Counted from the first letter of the stretch, positions 53,158 through 63,317 are shown. The stretch is 64,000 nt of DNA from Flavobacteriaceae bacterium UJ101 (GCA_001880285.1 CP016269.1:2366501-2430500); one strand, 5' to 3'. Made by a program: numbers and translations. Notes: generated from the letters alone by a model not told the origin.

Positions 53158-56100
53158 TTAAAACTTTAAAATTTTAATAGTTCTTCCTTTTACACCTTTT
53201 AATTTTAAGAAATAAATACCTCTTCTTAAAGAAGTGATATTGATGGTGTGTTCACTTCTTCCTTTTGAAATATCAATGGTTTTTTGGTATTTTAAACGTC
53301 CAAATAAATCATAGATCATAATCTCAGAAGTTGTTTCTACATTACTACGGATATAAACCGTTGTTCGATTGCGTACAGGGTTAGGTGATACCACTGCTTT
53401 TATAATTTGTGGTTCAGGAGTATTCTCATCACAAGTACCTAAAGTAGCTCCTTTGTTTAAGAAATAAGGAACAGCAAATTTATGTACACATTTAGTACGA
53501 CCTCTGTAGCATACTTTTACTTTATGGTAATGTCCCCAATGTTTTTTACAACGAACATCCACTACATTGATTGTAAATTCTTTAGTTTCTGAACAACCTT
53601 CTTCATTCGTTACTGTTACACTATATGTTGTTGTTTCAGTAGGAGAAACTTCAATAGAAGCGGATGTTTCACCCGTACTCCATTCATATTGATAATTTCC
53701 TTCTGTAAGACTAGTTGATAGCGTAGAAGTTGCTTCTGGTTGATAACCATAATAAACGGTTTCCTTAGTAGCTTGTATCTCAAATTCAACAGGATCTGAA
53801 GATTCAATAACAAATTCCTGACTAACGGTGTTATTTAAAGCATCGGTGATGATAACAGAATAATCTCCAGCTTCTAAATCAGATATAGAAGACGCGGTTT
53901 CTCCATTACTCCAAGTATAGGTATACGGTTGAATACCGCCACTCATTTCAACAGATGCACTTCCTAAAGTATCACAAGCTTGATTTTCAATAACCATTTG
54001 GTCAATAGTTAATGTTTTTAAAGCCATACGTGCTGATACAGGGAAGTGGTCAGAAACTGTCCTGCTATAACTAGCATCGTAGAATTCATAATGAACACGT
54101 GTCGATTCGTCAATATATTGTGCTGCTAATTCATCGGTAACCATAATATGGTCAATCATATTTTCTCTAAAGACATACGAACGATAACCTGCTTCACTTA
54201 ATGTAGCCGAGAGAACGGTATAGTTAGATGGATCTTGAATATAATCATCATATGATGTTGTGGTTGTTGAAATGTCAGCCACAGTAACATCTACATCATC
54301 ATTAAAATCTCCTGAAATGATCACATTTCGATCAGCATAGTAGGTATCTAAAGAGTCTTTTAATACTTCCACATCAAATTTACGCATATCGTAACGCTCT
54401 TGAGGAGCACTTCCACTATTTGCTCTAGCATGTAAGGCTACAAAGTCAATCTCTTCAGTAGTTCCATCAATAGTAACATCAGCTGTCATCAAGAATGGTA
54501 AGCGTCCACTTGCGAAGAAACGTGTTTTATCATCACTAGGGAAATCATTTAAAGAAGAAGCATCACCACCATTATAATAAGGATGGATAGATTCTAATAG
54601 CACTTTTGTACTCTTAGGAGTAATAGTAGTGGTATTATAAATAAAACCGACTTGTTGTTTTACGCCTTCTGTATCATTTGGATAAGAAGTAGCATCAGAC
54701 AATACAAAATCATAACCTTCTAACTCACTTACCAGTTGAGTAAATAGAGTAGGGTCTGCAATTTCTTCTACTGTATAAATATCAGCATTTAAATCGGTAA
54801 TGATTTGTTTTGCTTTATCTTTTTGAATAGCGTCAGAATCTGGGTTCCCAGCAGCTGGACTGTTAGATTCATCTCCAAACCATTCAATATTCCAAGTTAC
54901 AACATCCAATGTTCGATCTTTAGAAATCGTTAAGTCATCTCCTGAAGGTTCGTAAGGTTCAGCACAAGGCATATCACTTTGTAAACGAGGTAATAATTGG
55001 AATGTTTCATAAAAACGTCCTACAACACCTGTGATGCTTTCACATGTTTCAGGTTGTGCTAACCCTACTAAGTTGGTAACATCATTATCAATACGTAAAG
55101 CTCCAGTTCCTGAAGTATCTGTTAAAGTATAATTAGAATTTCCAAATAACAATTGATTAGGTTGAGGGAATGTACTATTGACAATTTTAACTAATTCAGC
55201 AGGATGCTGATTTAATTGTCCTAACGTAATTTCAACAGGTTGTATTGGATTTACTGCAGTCCCATGATTTTCTACAGAGGTAATTGAGCCTAATTGAATT
55301 TGGTCTCGGAAAACACCACGAGTTCCTGTAAGTGTAATAGAATCTCCAATAGTTAAAACACCATCTCCATGAACCAACTCATCAAATACAGCAATGGCAG
55401 CAGTATCATCTTGAATATATGCAGATCCTCTGAATTGATCAGAAACTGTTATAATACCTGTAATGGTTACAACATCTCCATTTGAAACATTACGCGCTTC
55501 AGCAATTGTGACAGGACCTTCCGGTGTGATTACAGCACCATTTTCTGTCCCTGGAGTAGGTGTATCTTGTGTGTAAGTAGCGGTATTGCGTGCACCACCT
55601 TCACCATTTGGTATTCTTTGAGAAGAATGGTTGTCTTTGTCTCCTTTGTCTCCTTCATTAATTTGTGCTTGCCCTTCATTTAATAAAACCAATAGTTCTG
55701 CATCATCTCCATCATTGGTATCGTATACAAGAGCATCTATCAAATTCTCAGTTGTAACAGCAGTACCACTAGGAAAATCAGTAGCATCTCCTTGATAAAG
55801 GGCTACAGCATCAGCTCCATTTTGTAAACCATTACTAGGGAATACAAGACTTACATTCGCTACCGCTTCATTTCCTGCAACGAAATAACCTTCAGAATTT
55901 GTAGTATAACCGTCCAGATCATAGGCACCATAACTTTGGTTGTTTGATCCGTTATACATAACGAGTACAAGACCGTCTAATGTAGAATTTCCATTACCAC
56001 CATCGTATAATTCTACAAATTCCAACGTATCTGAACCAGCCGTATCAGCGTCAACTTCATTAATTAATACATTAGATGTTGGAATAATGGTGCTTCCACT

Positions 56101-58293
56101 ATTACTTGTACCAGGAGTAGGAGAGGCTTGTGTGTAAGTAGAGGTGTTACGTGCACCACCTTCACCATTTGGTGTTCTTTGAGAAGAATGATTGTCTTTA
56201 TCACCTTTTCCTCCTTCATTAATTTGTGACTGACCTTCGTTTAATAAAACAAGAAGTTCAGCATCATCACTATCATTTGTATCGTATACAAAAGCATCGA
56301 CTATATTTTCAATAGTAATAGCAGTTCCATTAGGAAAATCAGTAGCATCTCCTTGATAAAGGGCTACGGCATCAGCTCCGTTTTGTAATCCGTTACTTGG
56401 AAAAACGAGATTTACATCGGTTACCGCTTCATTTCCTGCAACAAAATACCCCTCAGCATTGGTCGTATAACCATCTAAGTCATAAGCACCATAGCTTTGA
56501 TTATTTGAACCGTTATACATAACCAACACAAAACCATCTAGTTTTGAGTTCCCGTTACCACCATCATAGATCTCAACAAATTCTAACGTATCGGAACCGG
56601 CTGTATCAGCGTCAACTTCATTAATTAATAAGGTTGGTGTTGTTATAATCTCAGTTCCGTTTAATTGAATATCATCAAAACCTGCATAATCACTTCCTCC
56701 ATTTTGTTTAACCGATAATACTAATTTAACAGAGTTAACCGTATTAGGAATAGATTGTGTAATGGTTTCCCAGCCAGTAGTACTGTATGGACTAGTTTGT
56801 GTAACCGTAACAGCTCCTTGACTTACATTATCATAGAAGATTTCATAACCAATAGTATCCCCATTAGAAACATCATAACCTACAACATTTAGAGCAAATG
56901 ATAAAGTTACATCTTCATAATTGGAGATGTCAATGGAGTTAAATGTTATAGTTCCTCCATCAGAACTACCACAATTTCCATCTAAGTCACGAACTCCGAA
57001 AAATTGTGTTCCATTAGCTGCTTCAGTAATAGAGCCTACACTTGAAACAATATCCCAAACATCACTTCCACTGCTGTTGCAAGCAGGAATAGAAAGGGAA
57101 TAATCCCATGTGTCGTTTGTAGTGCCTTCATATCCTTGGAAAGCAATATGATTACCCGCAGGAGGTGTAACCGGTGTTCCCTCTGTTGTAGCTTGAGTAG
57201 TAATTCCTACAGTTGAATAGGTTGTGTTTTTTACAGACCAAGCTTTGTAGTAATAGGTAGTCTCAGCTTTTAAACTAGTATGATTTGGTAGATTAGAAGC
57301 TAACCCTATGTATAAAATAGTTCCACCATTGGTTATGTTATCGTTAACTGAATAAGAACCGTTTGGTGTGCCAAAAGAAGTACTATTTTCATTGTAAGCC
57401 ACAATAATAGAATCATTTGAAGCATTAGCAGTAGCTGATAAATTGATTTGATTTTCTGAATTTGCTGTCGCTGTGAAGGAAACGGGTTTAGCGATTCCTG
57501 TAGGCGTTTGTCCATCAAAACGATTTTCAGCTTGAGGACCACCCCAAATAGAAGTAGCAAAAGCAGGGTTGTCAATAAAAGGATTTCGATTTCCCTGAAT
57601 ATTTTCTAAAAGGTTATTACGATTTATTTCGTATTCAGAAACAGGATCTTCAGCATTCCATTCTAAGAAAATATCTTTCATGTCGGAATGATAATTTTGA
57701 GAACCAATACCAACGCTTACTGGTAAGCATCGATTTCCATAACGGAGGTACATGTACATGACCATTCGGGCAACATCACCTTTCCATTCATCTCCTGGAT
57801 ACCAAGAGTTGTTAACTTTTCGAGCATTTCCTGATGCATCTTCGAAAGGTAAGTTACTTCGTAAGGAGTTAAAACGAACATCAGAGGAACGAATATGATG
57901 TGCATCGGCACCTGGTCCTGAAGTTCCTAAATTAGGATTTCCTAATGATTTTGGATAAACATGTTCACGATTCCAATCTCCAGAATTACCTCCATTTGCA
58001 TCCTTGGAGCGTGTACGATCCGTATCGGAGTTACCGTCATTATCGTTGTATCCGTAAATTAATAATACGTTACTTGCATTGTTTGGATCTAAATCGGTTT
58101 GTTTTAGTGCGTCCCATACACCCGGTGTATAAGAGAGGTCTGTGTGATGAGAATTGGTAATTAAAGTAGCTAAATCTGCTTTAAGTGATTCTCCTGATTG
58201 AGTCAAATTTGTACCATTATAGTAAGATGGGATTTGACCATAAAGTACGATACAGTATAAAAGTACTGTAACAGTAAGTAGATGTTTTCTCAT
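53158..58293 (-). CDS. T9SS-secreted multidomain protein with endonuclease I and exo/endonuclease/phosphatase domains
   Basis: 1711 aa. Signal peptide at 1-20. About 25-250: endonuclease I (EndA-type His-Me finger) with GDWNREHVYPKSLG and GADAHHIRSSDVRFNSLRSN. Then fibronectin-like and jelly-roll-like stretches. About 553-915: two near-identical copies of a lamin-tail domain (each starts LINEVDADTAGSDTLEFVE). About 930-1090: OB-fold-like region (VVTITGIITVSDQFRGSAYI). About 1130-1420: exonuclease/endonuclease/phosphatase domain (LDVVTWNIEWFGD, ISGDFNDD, SDHFPVSARM). Two Ig/SprB-like repeats (YTYTWSNGETASSI) and a type A T9SS sorting domain (SPNPVRNRTTVYI to RGIYFLKLKG) follow. Likely degrades extracellular DNA for nutrients or biofilm control. 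Confidence 0.9.
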   Translation of the reverse strand: MRKHLLTVTVLLYCIVLYGQIPSYYNGTNLTQSGESLKADLATLITNSHHTDLSYTPGVWDALKQTDLDPNNASNVLLIYGYNDNDGNSDTDRTRSKDANGGNSGDWNREHVYPKSLGNPNLGTSGPGADAHHIRSSDVRFNSLRSNLPFEDASGNARKVNNSWYPGDEWKGDVARMVMYMYLRYGNRCLPVSVGIGSQNYHSDMKDIFLEWNAEDPVSEYEINRNNLLENIQGNRNPFIDNPAFATSIWGGPQAENRFDGQTPTGIAKPVSFTATANSENQINLSATANASNDSIIVAYNENSTSFGTPNGSYSVNDNITNGGTILYIGLASNLPNHTSLKAETTYYYKAWSVKNTTYSTVGITTQATTEGTPVTPPAGNHIAFQGYEGTTNDTWDYSLSIPACNSSGSDVWDIVSSVGSITEAANGTQFFGVRDLDGNCGSSDGGTITFNSIDISNYEDVTLSFALNVVGYDVSNGDTIGYEIFYDNVSQGAVTVTQTSPYSTTGWETITQSIPNTVNSVKLVLSVKQNGGSDYAGFDDIQLNGTEIITTPTLLINEVDADTAGSDTLEFVEIYDGGNGNSKLDGFVLVMYNGSNNQSYGAYDLDGYTTNAEGYFVAGNEAVTDVNLVFPSNGLQNGADAVALYQGDATDFPNGTAITIENIVDAFVYDTNDSDDAELLVLLNEGQSQINEGGKGDKDNHSSQRTPNGEGGARNTSTYTQASPTPGTSNSGSTIIPTSNVLINEVDADTAGSDTLEFVELYDGGNGNSTLDGLVLVMYNGSNNQSYGAYDLDGYTTNSEGYFVAGNEAVANVSLVFPSNGLQNGADAVALYQGDATDFPSGTAVTTENLIDALVYDTNDGDDAELLVLLNEGQAQINEGDKGDKDNHSSQRIPNGEGGARNTATYTQDTPTPGTENGAVITPEGPVTIAEARNVSNGDVVTITGIITVSDQFRGSAYIQDDTAAIAVFDELVHGDGVLTIGDSITLTGTRGVFRDQIQLGSITSVENHGTAVNPIQPVEITLGQLNQHPAELVKIVNSTFPQPNQLLFGNSNYTLTDTSGTGALRIDNDVTNLVGLAQPETCESITGVVGRFYETFQLLPRLQSDMPCAEPYEPSGDDLTISKDRTLDVVTWNIEWFGDESNSPAAGNPDSDAIQKDKAKQIITDLNADIYTVEEIADPTLFTQLVSELEGYDFVLSDATSYPNDTEGVKQQVGFIYNTTTITPKSTKVLLESIHPYYNGGDASSLNDFPSDDKTRFFASGRLPFLMTADVTIDGTTEEIDFVALHARANSGSAPQERYDMRKFDVEVLKDSLDTYYADRNVIISGDFNDDVDVTVADISTTTTSYDDYIQDPSNYTVLSATLSEAGYRSYVFRENMIDHIMVTDELAAQYIDESTRVHYEFYDASYSRTVSDHFPVSARMALKTLTIDQMVIENQACDTLGSASVEMSGGIQPYTYTWSNGETASSISDLEAGDYSVIITDALNNTVSQEFVIESSDPVEFEIQATKETVYYGYQPEATSTLSTSLTEGNYQYEWSTGETSASIEVSPTETTTYSVTVTNEEGCSETKEFTINVVDVRCKKHWGHYHKVKVCYRGRTKCVHKFAVPYFLNKGATLGTCDENTPEPQIIKAVVSPNPVRNRTTVYIRSNVETTSEIMIYDLFGRLKYQKTIDISKGRSEHTINITSLRRGIYFLKLKGVKGRTIKILKF
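55535..56640 (-). repeat. in-gene tandem duplication of the lamin-tail domain
   Basis: Two consecutive segments of about 555 bp, roughly 56085-56640 and 55535-56085, encode almost the same 185-residue block, including LDGYTTN, GYFVAGNEAV, VFPSNGLQNGADAVALYQGD and SSQR-PNGEGGARNT. The high DNA similarity points to a recent duplication or gene conversion. Confidence 0.8.
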
Positions 58294-58583
58294 AAAATCT
58301 TTTTAATTTAAATGGACTACTAATTTACAACCTTAATTATAATGTATCATAATTGTGAAGGATTATTTAACAATAAAAAAATATTAGAAAAGAAATAGTA
58401 CAGTTTTGTATATATTATTTTCAATAGTATATAATTATTTTGAATAGTTGTTAGAAATAGTTAAATTAAAGCTGTTTTAAATTCACTTAATCTATGTATG
58501 TGTGTTATAATTTAGATGAGTAAACGTCTTAAAGAAGATAGATTATTTAGTCTATTGAAGCTAAGAAACGAATTGTAAACAAA

Positions 58584-58615
58584 AAAACTGTTCCGAATTT
58601 TTCCGGAACAGTTTT
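58584..58615 (-). terminator. terminator after pdhC
   Basis: AAAACTGTTCCG (58584-58595), 8-nt loop, CGGAACAGTTTT (58604-58615); the A-run before it gives the minus-strand T-run. The rest of the 58294-58583 gap shows only AT-rich sequence; TAAGGTTG on the minus strand near 58330 may be a -7 box for the large nuclease gene. Confidence 0.82.
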
Positions 58616-58640
58616 ATATAAAATAAGATAAATGATTGAC

Positions 58641-60230
58641 CTAAGCTAAAATAGTAACTGGGTTTTCAATCATGGTTTTTAAAGTTTGTAAGAAGGCTGA
58701 ACCAAGAGCACCATCAACTGTTCGGTGATCTGCGGCTAATGTAACTTTCATCGTATGACCTACTACAATTTGTCCGTTTTTAACAACGGGCTTTTCAACA
58801 ATAGCTCCAACAGATAAAATACATGAATTTGGTGCATTAATGATAGAAGTAAAAGATTCAATACCGAACATTCCTAAATTAGAAATAGTAAAGGTACTTC
58901 CTGACATTTCTTCTGCAGTCAATTTACGGTCACGTGCCTTACCTGCTAATTCTTTAACAGAGGCTGAAATTTGTGTTAACTGTAAATAATCTGCATTGTT
59001 TACTACAGGAACAACCAAACCATCAGGTACCGCAACAGCAACTCCTATATTGATATCTCCATGAGTAATAATTTTATCACCTCCCCATGTTGTATTGATT
59101 TCAGGGTGCTTTCTTAAAGCAGCAGCACTTGCTTTAATTACTAAATCGTTAAAAGAAACTTTTGTATCTGGAATAGCATTAATAGCTTTACGAGAAGCCA
59201 TAGCATTTTCCATATCAATTTCAATATTTAAATAGTAATGAGGTGCAGTAAACTTTGATTCACTTAAACGTTTTGCTATAACTTTACGCATTTGGCTAAT
59301 AGCCGTTTCCGTAGTTTCTCCAGCTGGAATAAAGTTGGTAACAGTTGAAACAGAAGAAGTTTCTGCTTTAGCACTAGCATTACTAGGTGTAAAGTTTTCA
59401 ACATCTTTTTTTATGATACGTCCATTTTCTCCAGAACCTTGAACTTGACTTAAATCGATTCCTTTATCAGAAGCAATTTTTTTAGCTAAAGGTGAAGCAA
59501 AGACTCTTCCTGATGTAGAAGTAGCTGTAGTTGATTGAACTTTTTCTGCTGCTTTAGGAGCTTCTGTGCTGGTTTCCGTTTTTTCAGTTTCTGCTGTATT
59601 AGAAGAAATTCCTCCATTGGCAACAATTGCACTTACATCCGTTCCAGCAGGTCCAATAATTGCTAAAATGGTATCAACAGGAGAAGATCCTCCTTCTTCA
59701 ACACCAGCATGTAATAAAGTTCCTTCAAATTCAGATTCAAATTCTTGAACGGCTTTATCGGTCTCAATTTCTGCTAAAATATCACCTTCATTAACTTCGT
59801 CTCCTACTTTTTTGTGCCATTTAGCAACAGTACCTGCTTCCATGGTATCACTTAAGCGAGGCATTTGTATCACTTCAATTCCTTCAGGAATAGTGATAGG
59901 TTCAGCTGAAACAGATTCAGTAGGAGTTTCTTTAACTTCTTCAGTAGTTTCACCAGAAGCAGCATTATTAATTAAAGCTTGGAAATCTTCTCCTTTATTT
60001 CCTATAACAGCTAAAGGGCTATCTACAGGGACTCCTGATCCTTCGGCAATTCCTTGATATAACAAAGTTCCTTCGAATTCAGATTCGAACTCTTGAACAG
60101 CTTTATCTGTTTCGATTTCAGCAATAATATCACCTTCTGAAACTGAATCGCCAACGTTTTTGTGCCATTTTACTATGGTTCCTTCTTCCATAGTATCACT
60201 AAGGCGAGGCATTAAAATTAATTCTGCCAT
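58641..60230 (-). CDS. pdhC: pyruvate dehydrogenase complex E2 (dihydrolipoamide acetyltransferase)
   Basis: 529 aa. Two lipoyl domains (about 3-78 and 120-200), each with the lipoylation motif ETDKA and near-identical flanks. A Thr/Glu/Ala-rich linker leads to the E3-binding domain (VFASPLAKKIASDKGIDL, GSGENGRIIKKDVE). The C-terminal catalytic domain ends with DHRTVDGALGSAFLQ, holding the catalytic His and Asp. Transfers the acetyl group to CoA. Follows pdhA by 23 bp on the same strand. The separate E1-beta gene is not in the window. Confidence 0.95.
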   Translation of the reverse strand: MAELILMPRLSDTMEEGTIVKWHKNVGDSVSEGDIIAEIETDKAVQEFESEFEGTLLYQGIAEGSGVPVDSPLAVIGNKGEDFQALINNAASGETTEEVKETPTESVSAEPITIPEGIEVIQMPRLSDTMEAGTVAKWHKKVGDEVNEGDILAEIETDKAVQEFESEFEGTLLHAGVEEGGSSPVDTILAIIGPAGTDVSAIVANGGISSNTAETEKTETSTEAPKAAEKVQSTTATSTSGRVFASPLAKKIASDKGIDLSQVQGSGENGRIIKKDVENFTPSNASAKAETSSVSTVTNFIPAGETTETAISQMRKVIAKRLSESKFTAPHYYLNIEIDMENAMASRKAINAIPDTKVSFNDLVIKASAAALRKHPEINTTWGGDKIITHGDINIGVAVAVPDGLVVPVVNNADYLQLTQISASVKELAGKARDRKLTAEEMSGSTFTISNLGMFGIESFTSIINAPNSCILSVGAIVEKPVVKNGQIVVGHTMKVTLAADHRTVDGALGSAFLQTLKTMIENPVTILA

Positions 60231-60253
60231 GATTTATTTTGTTATCTTTTTAA

Positions 60254-61267
60254 TTAAAATTGTTGTTTTTCTACTTGGTCTACAAAAGCATAATTTTCTT
60301 CTTCATAAACCATATCGTATAATTGATTAGCAGGAGGGAAGTCTGATTCCTCAGCAAATTTAACAGCATCATCTACTGTTTTTCTTGATTTTGCTACAAT
60401 TTCTTTTAATTCTTCTTCTGTAGCCCATCCTTCTGCTAAAATTTTCTTTTCAACTTGCTTAATAGGATCTCTATTTTCTTTATAATAATTTACTTCCTCT
60501 TTTGTTCTATAAGCTTGAGCATCCGAAATAGAGTGTCCTTTAAAGCGATAGGTTTTTACTTCTAAGAAAGTTGGTCCATCACCACGACGTGCTCGTTCTG
60601 TAGCTTCGTAAACAGCTTCTGCTACTTTAATTGGATCCATTCCATCTACAGCAGCATGAGGCATTTTATAACCTTCAGCTAATAAGTGAATATCTTCATG
60701 ATTGGCTGTTCGTTCAACAGAGGTACCCATAGCGTATTGGTTGTTTTCACAAATAAATACAACAGGTAATTTCCAGTTCATAGCCATATTAAAGGTTTCA
60801 TGTAAAGAACCTTGTCTTACAGCACCATCTCCCATAAAAGTTAAGGTTACGGCATCACGATCATTATATTGATCTCCAAAAGCAATTCCTGCTCCTAATG
60901 GGATTTGACCTCCTACGATTCCATGTCCTCCATAAAAATGGTGTTCTTTTGAAAAAATATGCATAGATCCTCCCATTCCTTTAGAAGTACCCGTTACTTT
61001 TCCACAAAGTTCAGCCATAATTTTATTAGGGTCAACACCTAATGCCATAGGATGTACGTGACAACGATACGCTGTAATAAGGTTATCTTTCCCCACTTCA
61101 ATAGCGTGGCGAACACCTGCAATAACAGCTTCTTGTCCATTATATAAATGAAGAAACCCTCTGATCTTTTGTTTTAAATATAAAGATTGACATTTATCTT
61201 CAAACCGTCTCCATAACGTCATATCAGCATACCATTCTAAGTAGGTTTCCTTGGTGATTTCTTTCAT
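60254..61267 (-). CDS. pdhA: pyruvate dehydrogenase E1 component, alpha subunit
   Basis: 337 aa. Thiamin diphosphate-binding motif GDGAVRQGSLHETFNMAMNW then ENNQYAMGTS. Other family blocks: GFLHLYNGQEAVIAGV, GKGGSMH-type sequence GMGGSMHIFSKEHHFYGGHGIVG and TYRFKGHSISD (phosphorylation-loop region in eukaryotes). Decarboxylates pyruvate together with an E1-beta subunit encoded elsewhere. First gene of the pdhA-pdhC unit. Confidence 0.95.
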   Translation of the reverse strand: MKEITKETYLEWYADMTLWRRFEDKCQSLYLKQKIRGFLHLYNGQEAVIAGVRHAIEVGKDNLITAYRCHVHPMALGVDPNKIMAELCGKVTGTSKGMGGSMHIFSKEHHFYGGHGIVGGQIPLGAGIAFGDQYNDRDAVTLTFMGDGAVRQGSLHETFNMAMNWKLPVVFICENNQYAMGTSVERTANHEDIHLLAEGYKMPHAAVDGMDPIKVAEAVYEATERARRGDGPTFLEVKTYRFKGHSISDAQAYRTKEEVNYYKENRDPIKQVEKKILAEGWATEEELKEIVAKSRKTVDDAVKFAEESDFPPANQLYDMVYEEENYAFVDQVEKQQF

Positions 61268-61306
61268 ATGGATTTTCTTTTTATTTTAGTATTGAATTAT
61301 TTCGTA

Positions 61307-61314
61307 CAAATGTA
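61307..61314 (-). promoter_or_regulatory. -7 promoter box of pdhA
   Basis: TACATTTG on the minus strand, exact match to TAnnTTTG, 39 nt before the ATG; lies within the small palindrome GTACAAATGTAC. Confidence 0.5.
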
Positions 61315-61338
61315 CATTTTTCCATCTAATTGTACAAA

Positions 61339-61821
61339 TTACATCATGTCAGAATTAAAAGAGAAAGGAAGTAAGTTTTGTAAGCTTTTTATTTTGTAAA
61401 TTTTACTATAATCGGTTCCAAAAATTATTTCAATTTCTTGTTTCTGTTTGTGTTCATATTCATATAAACTCTGTCTACAAGCTCCACATGGTGGAATTGC
61501 TTTGAAAAGCTTAGAGTCTTGAGCATCAGCAGTAATAGCTATTTTAATGATTTTTTTATTTGGATGATGTGATGCTGCGTGAAAAATAGCTACTCGTTCA
61601 GCACATAATCCTGATGGGTAGGCAGCATTTTCCTGATTGTTCCCTGTAACAATGGTACCGTCGTCGAGTAAAATGGCAGCTCCAACGTTGAATTTAGAAT
61701 AAGGTGCATAAGCTGTTTTTCTTATAGAAATAGCTTCTTGAAGTAATTGTTGATCTTCTGTATGAAGGGATTCTATAGAAGGGTATTCTTCAAAATTAAA
61801 ACTGAATTTTTGCGGTTTCAT
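61339..61821 (-). CDS. cdd: cytidine deaminase
   Basis: 160 aa from the ATG at 61821; the frame upstream to 61977 adds 52 residues unlike the family and runs through the porV terminator, so it is rejected. Signatures: YAPYSKFNVGAAIL, the zinc/catalytic block GLCAERVAIFHAA, and PPCGACRQSL. Deaminates cytidine and deoxycytidine to uridine forms. Placement next to pdhA and porV is a conserved Flavobacteriia arrangement. Confidence 0.92.
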   Translation of the reverse strand: MKPQKFSFNFEEYPSIESLHTEDQQLLQEAISIRKTAYAPYSKFNVGAAILLDDGTIVTGNNQENAAYPSGLCAERVAIFHAASHHPNKKIIKIAITADAQDSKLFKAIPPCGACRQSLYEYEHKQKQEIEIIFGTDYSKIYKIKSLQNLLPFSFNSDMM

Positions 61822-61887
61822 ATACGGTTTATTATTCTTTTCAAGAATTAAAGATAAACAAAAAGTTTTATACTTGTTAAAAAAGAA

Positions 61888-61920
61888 AAATGCTTCAATA
61901 TTACTATAATTGAAGCATTT
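61888..61920 (-). terminator. terminator after porV
   Basis: AAATGCTTCAAT (61888-61899), 9-nt loop, ATTGAAGCATTT (61909-61920), with a minus-strand T-run beyond. Confidence 0.8.
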
Positions 61921-61943
61921 AAAACTATGATAAATATCTTTTT

Positions 61944-63092
61944 TTAGTATTGATTTACTTTTCCACCAAAATTCCAAGCTAATGAAAAGCGTAATGTATT
62001 GGCTAAAGGATCATCTTGACTTCCTGTGGGAATTAAATACGAAGCATCAAATTCAAAGTCAGAGAAAGCTAACCCAATACCAGTTGTAATGTACGGTTGA
62101 TCTCCTTTATCTTCGTCTCCATATTTATAACCAGCTCTAACAGCTAAAGCGTCATTATACTTATATTCAGCACTTACACCTACTGTACTTGCAGATTCAC
62201 CAAATAGAGAAGAAGTTATACCACTTATCACACTGTCATCAGGTAATACATATACATCTACTACACCATCTCCATCATTGTCAACAGCATCTGCTAATGG
62301 AACTAATACTTTATTATATTCTAAACCAAGGGATAGAGTACTGATATCACTGAAAATAAAATCATATCCAGCTCCAATTCCTAAATTGGTTGGTAGAGCA
62401 GTTTCTGTTGCAGTATTAGAAGTATCATAATCTAATTTAGGACCAATATTTTTAATATTTGCCCCTAAACGAATTCGACTATCAAAACTTCGACCACGTA
62501 TAACATCCGTTTGATAAAAAGCTGAAATATCAGCAGCAAAAGTGTTGGCTGCTTGACGACTTTCAAAACCGACTTGAGTATTGTCATAAATATCAGAACG
62601 AATATAACGACCCGTTACCGCCATAGAGAATTGGTCACTTAATAATAAACCATAAGATAGGTCAATGGCAAATTCATTGGGTTTGAAAGTTCCTTGTGGA
62701 ACAATGTCTCCTGTAGGACCAATAGTGTTATTTTCTACCTCTCCCATGTTAAAATAATAAATACTAGCAGCTAATGTACTACGTTCAGCATCTCCTAAAT
62801 ATTTAAAAAAGGTAGCATTTAATAAAAAGGTATCATTTGAAATTTCATTTAACCAAGGCGTATATGAAACAGCAAATCCAGAATAATTTTCATTAAATAA
62901 GTATTTAGAAGGGTTCCAGTATTGTGAATAAGCATCTGAACTAGTGGCTACTCCCATATCAGCTAGACCACCTGCACGAGCATCGGGAACGATAGATTGG
63001 AATACAGCTCCCGTAACAGGCCTTTGATTAATTTGTGCAAAAGCAAGGGAACCAGATGTAATCCATAGAAGTCCTAAAATAATTTTTTTCAT
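61944..63092 (-). CDS. porV: type IX secretion system outer membrane protein PorV (LptO)
   Basis: 382 aa beta-barrel of the FadL-like group. Signal peptide ending SLAFAQ. Signatures: QSIVPDARAGGLADMGVATSSDAYSQYWNPSKY near the N-terminus and the repeated amphipathic beta strands to the end AWNFGGKVNQY. PorV shuttles cargo with C-terminal sorting domains from the SprA translocon to the PorU sortase, and would handle the large nuclease encoded nearby. Perfect -7 box upstream. Confidence 0.93.
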   Translation of the reverse strand: MKKIILGLLWITSGSLAFAQINQRPVTGAVFQSIVPDARAGGLADMGVATSSDAYSQYWNPSKYLFNENYSGFAVSYTPWLNEISNDTFLLNATFFKYLGDAERSTLAASIYYFNMGEVENNTIGPTGDIVPQGTFKPNEFAIDLSYGLLLSDQFSMAVTGRYIRSDIYDNTQVGFESRQAANTFAADISAFYQTDVIRGRSFDSRIRLGANIKNIGPKLDYDTSNTATETALPTNLGIGAGYDFIFSDISTLSLGLEYNKVLVPLADAVDNDGDGVVDVYVLPDDSVISGITSSLFGESASTVGVSAEYKYNDALAVRAGYKYGDEDKGDQPYITTGIGLAFSDFEFDASYLIPTGSQDDPLANTLRFSLAWNFGGKVNQY

Positions 63093-63147
63093 AAAATTAA
63101 AAATTTATGTTTTCTTTTTTAATATTTCAACGTGTTAATTTTCAAGG

Positions 63148-63155
63148 CAAAGATA
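63148..63155 (-). promoter_or_regulatory. -7 promoter box of porV
   Basis: TATCTTTG followed by C on the minus strand, exact match to TAnnTTTG, 55 nt before the ATG. Confidence 0.55.
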
Positions 63156-63309
63156 TAAAATGATATTCATAAAAAAATTAAAATTTTAATCTTCTCCTTT
63201 TAATAATAATTTGTAATGAAAACGTGAATTTTCAGAACTTATTGTTAAAAAATAAAAGTTTATGTAAAATATTTTTTCTAAAATTTCGTTATCTATAACA
63301 AAATAAAAC

Positions 63310-63317
63310 TATTTTTG
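63310..63317 (+). promoter_or_regulatory. -7 promoter box of gldJ
   Basis: TATTTTTG, exact match to TAnnTTTG, 45 nt before the ATG at 63363. Confidence 0.5.

Noticed and set aside
52714-53169. 151-aa + strand ORF across the tandem repeats
   Set aside because: It exists because the repeat period is 42 bp; it has a TTG start, mostly non-synonymous unit changes and runs through a terminator into the next gene's end.
61822-61977. 52-residue N-terminal extension of cytidine deaminase
   Set aside because: It overlaps porV and its terminator and has no family resemblance.
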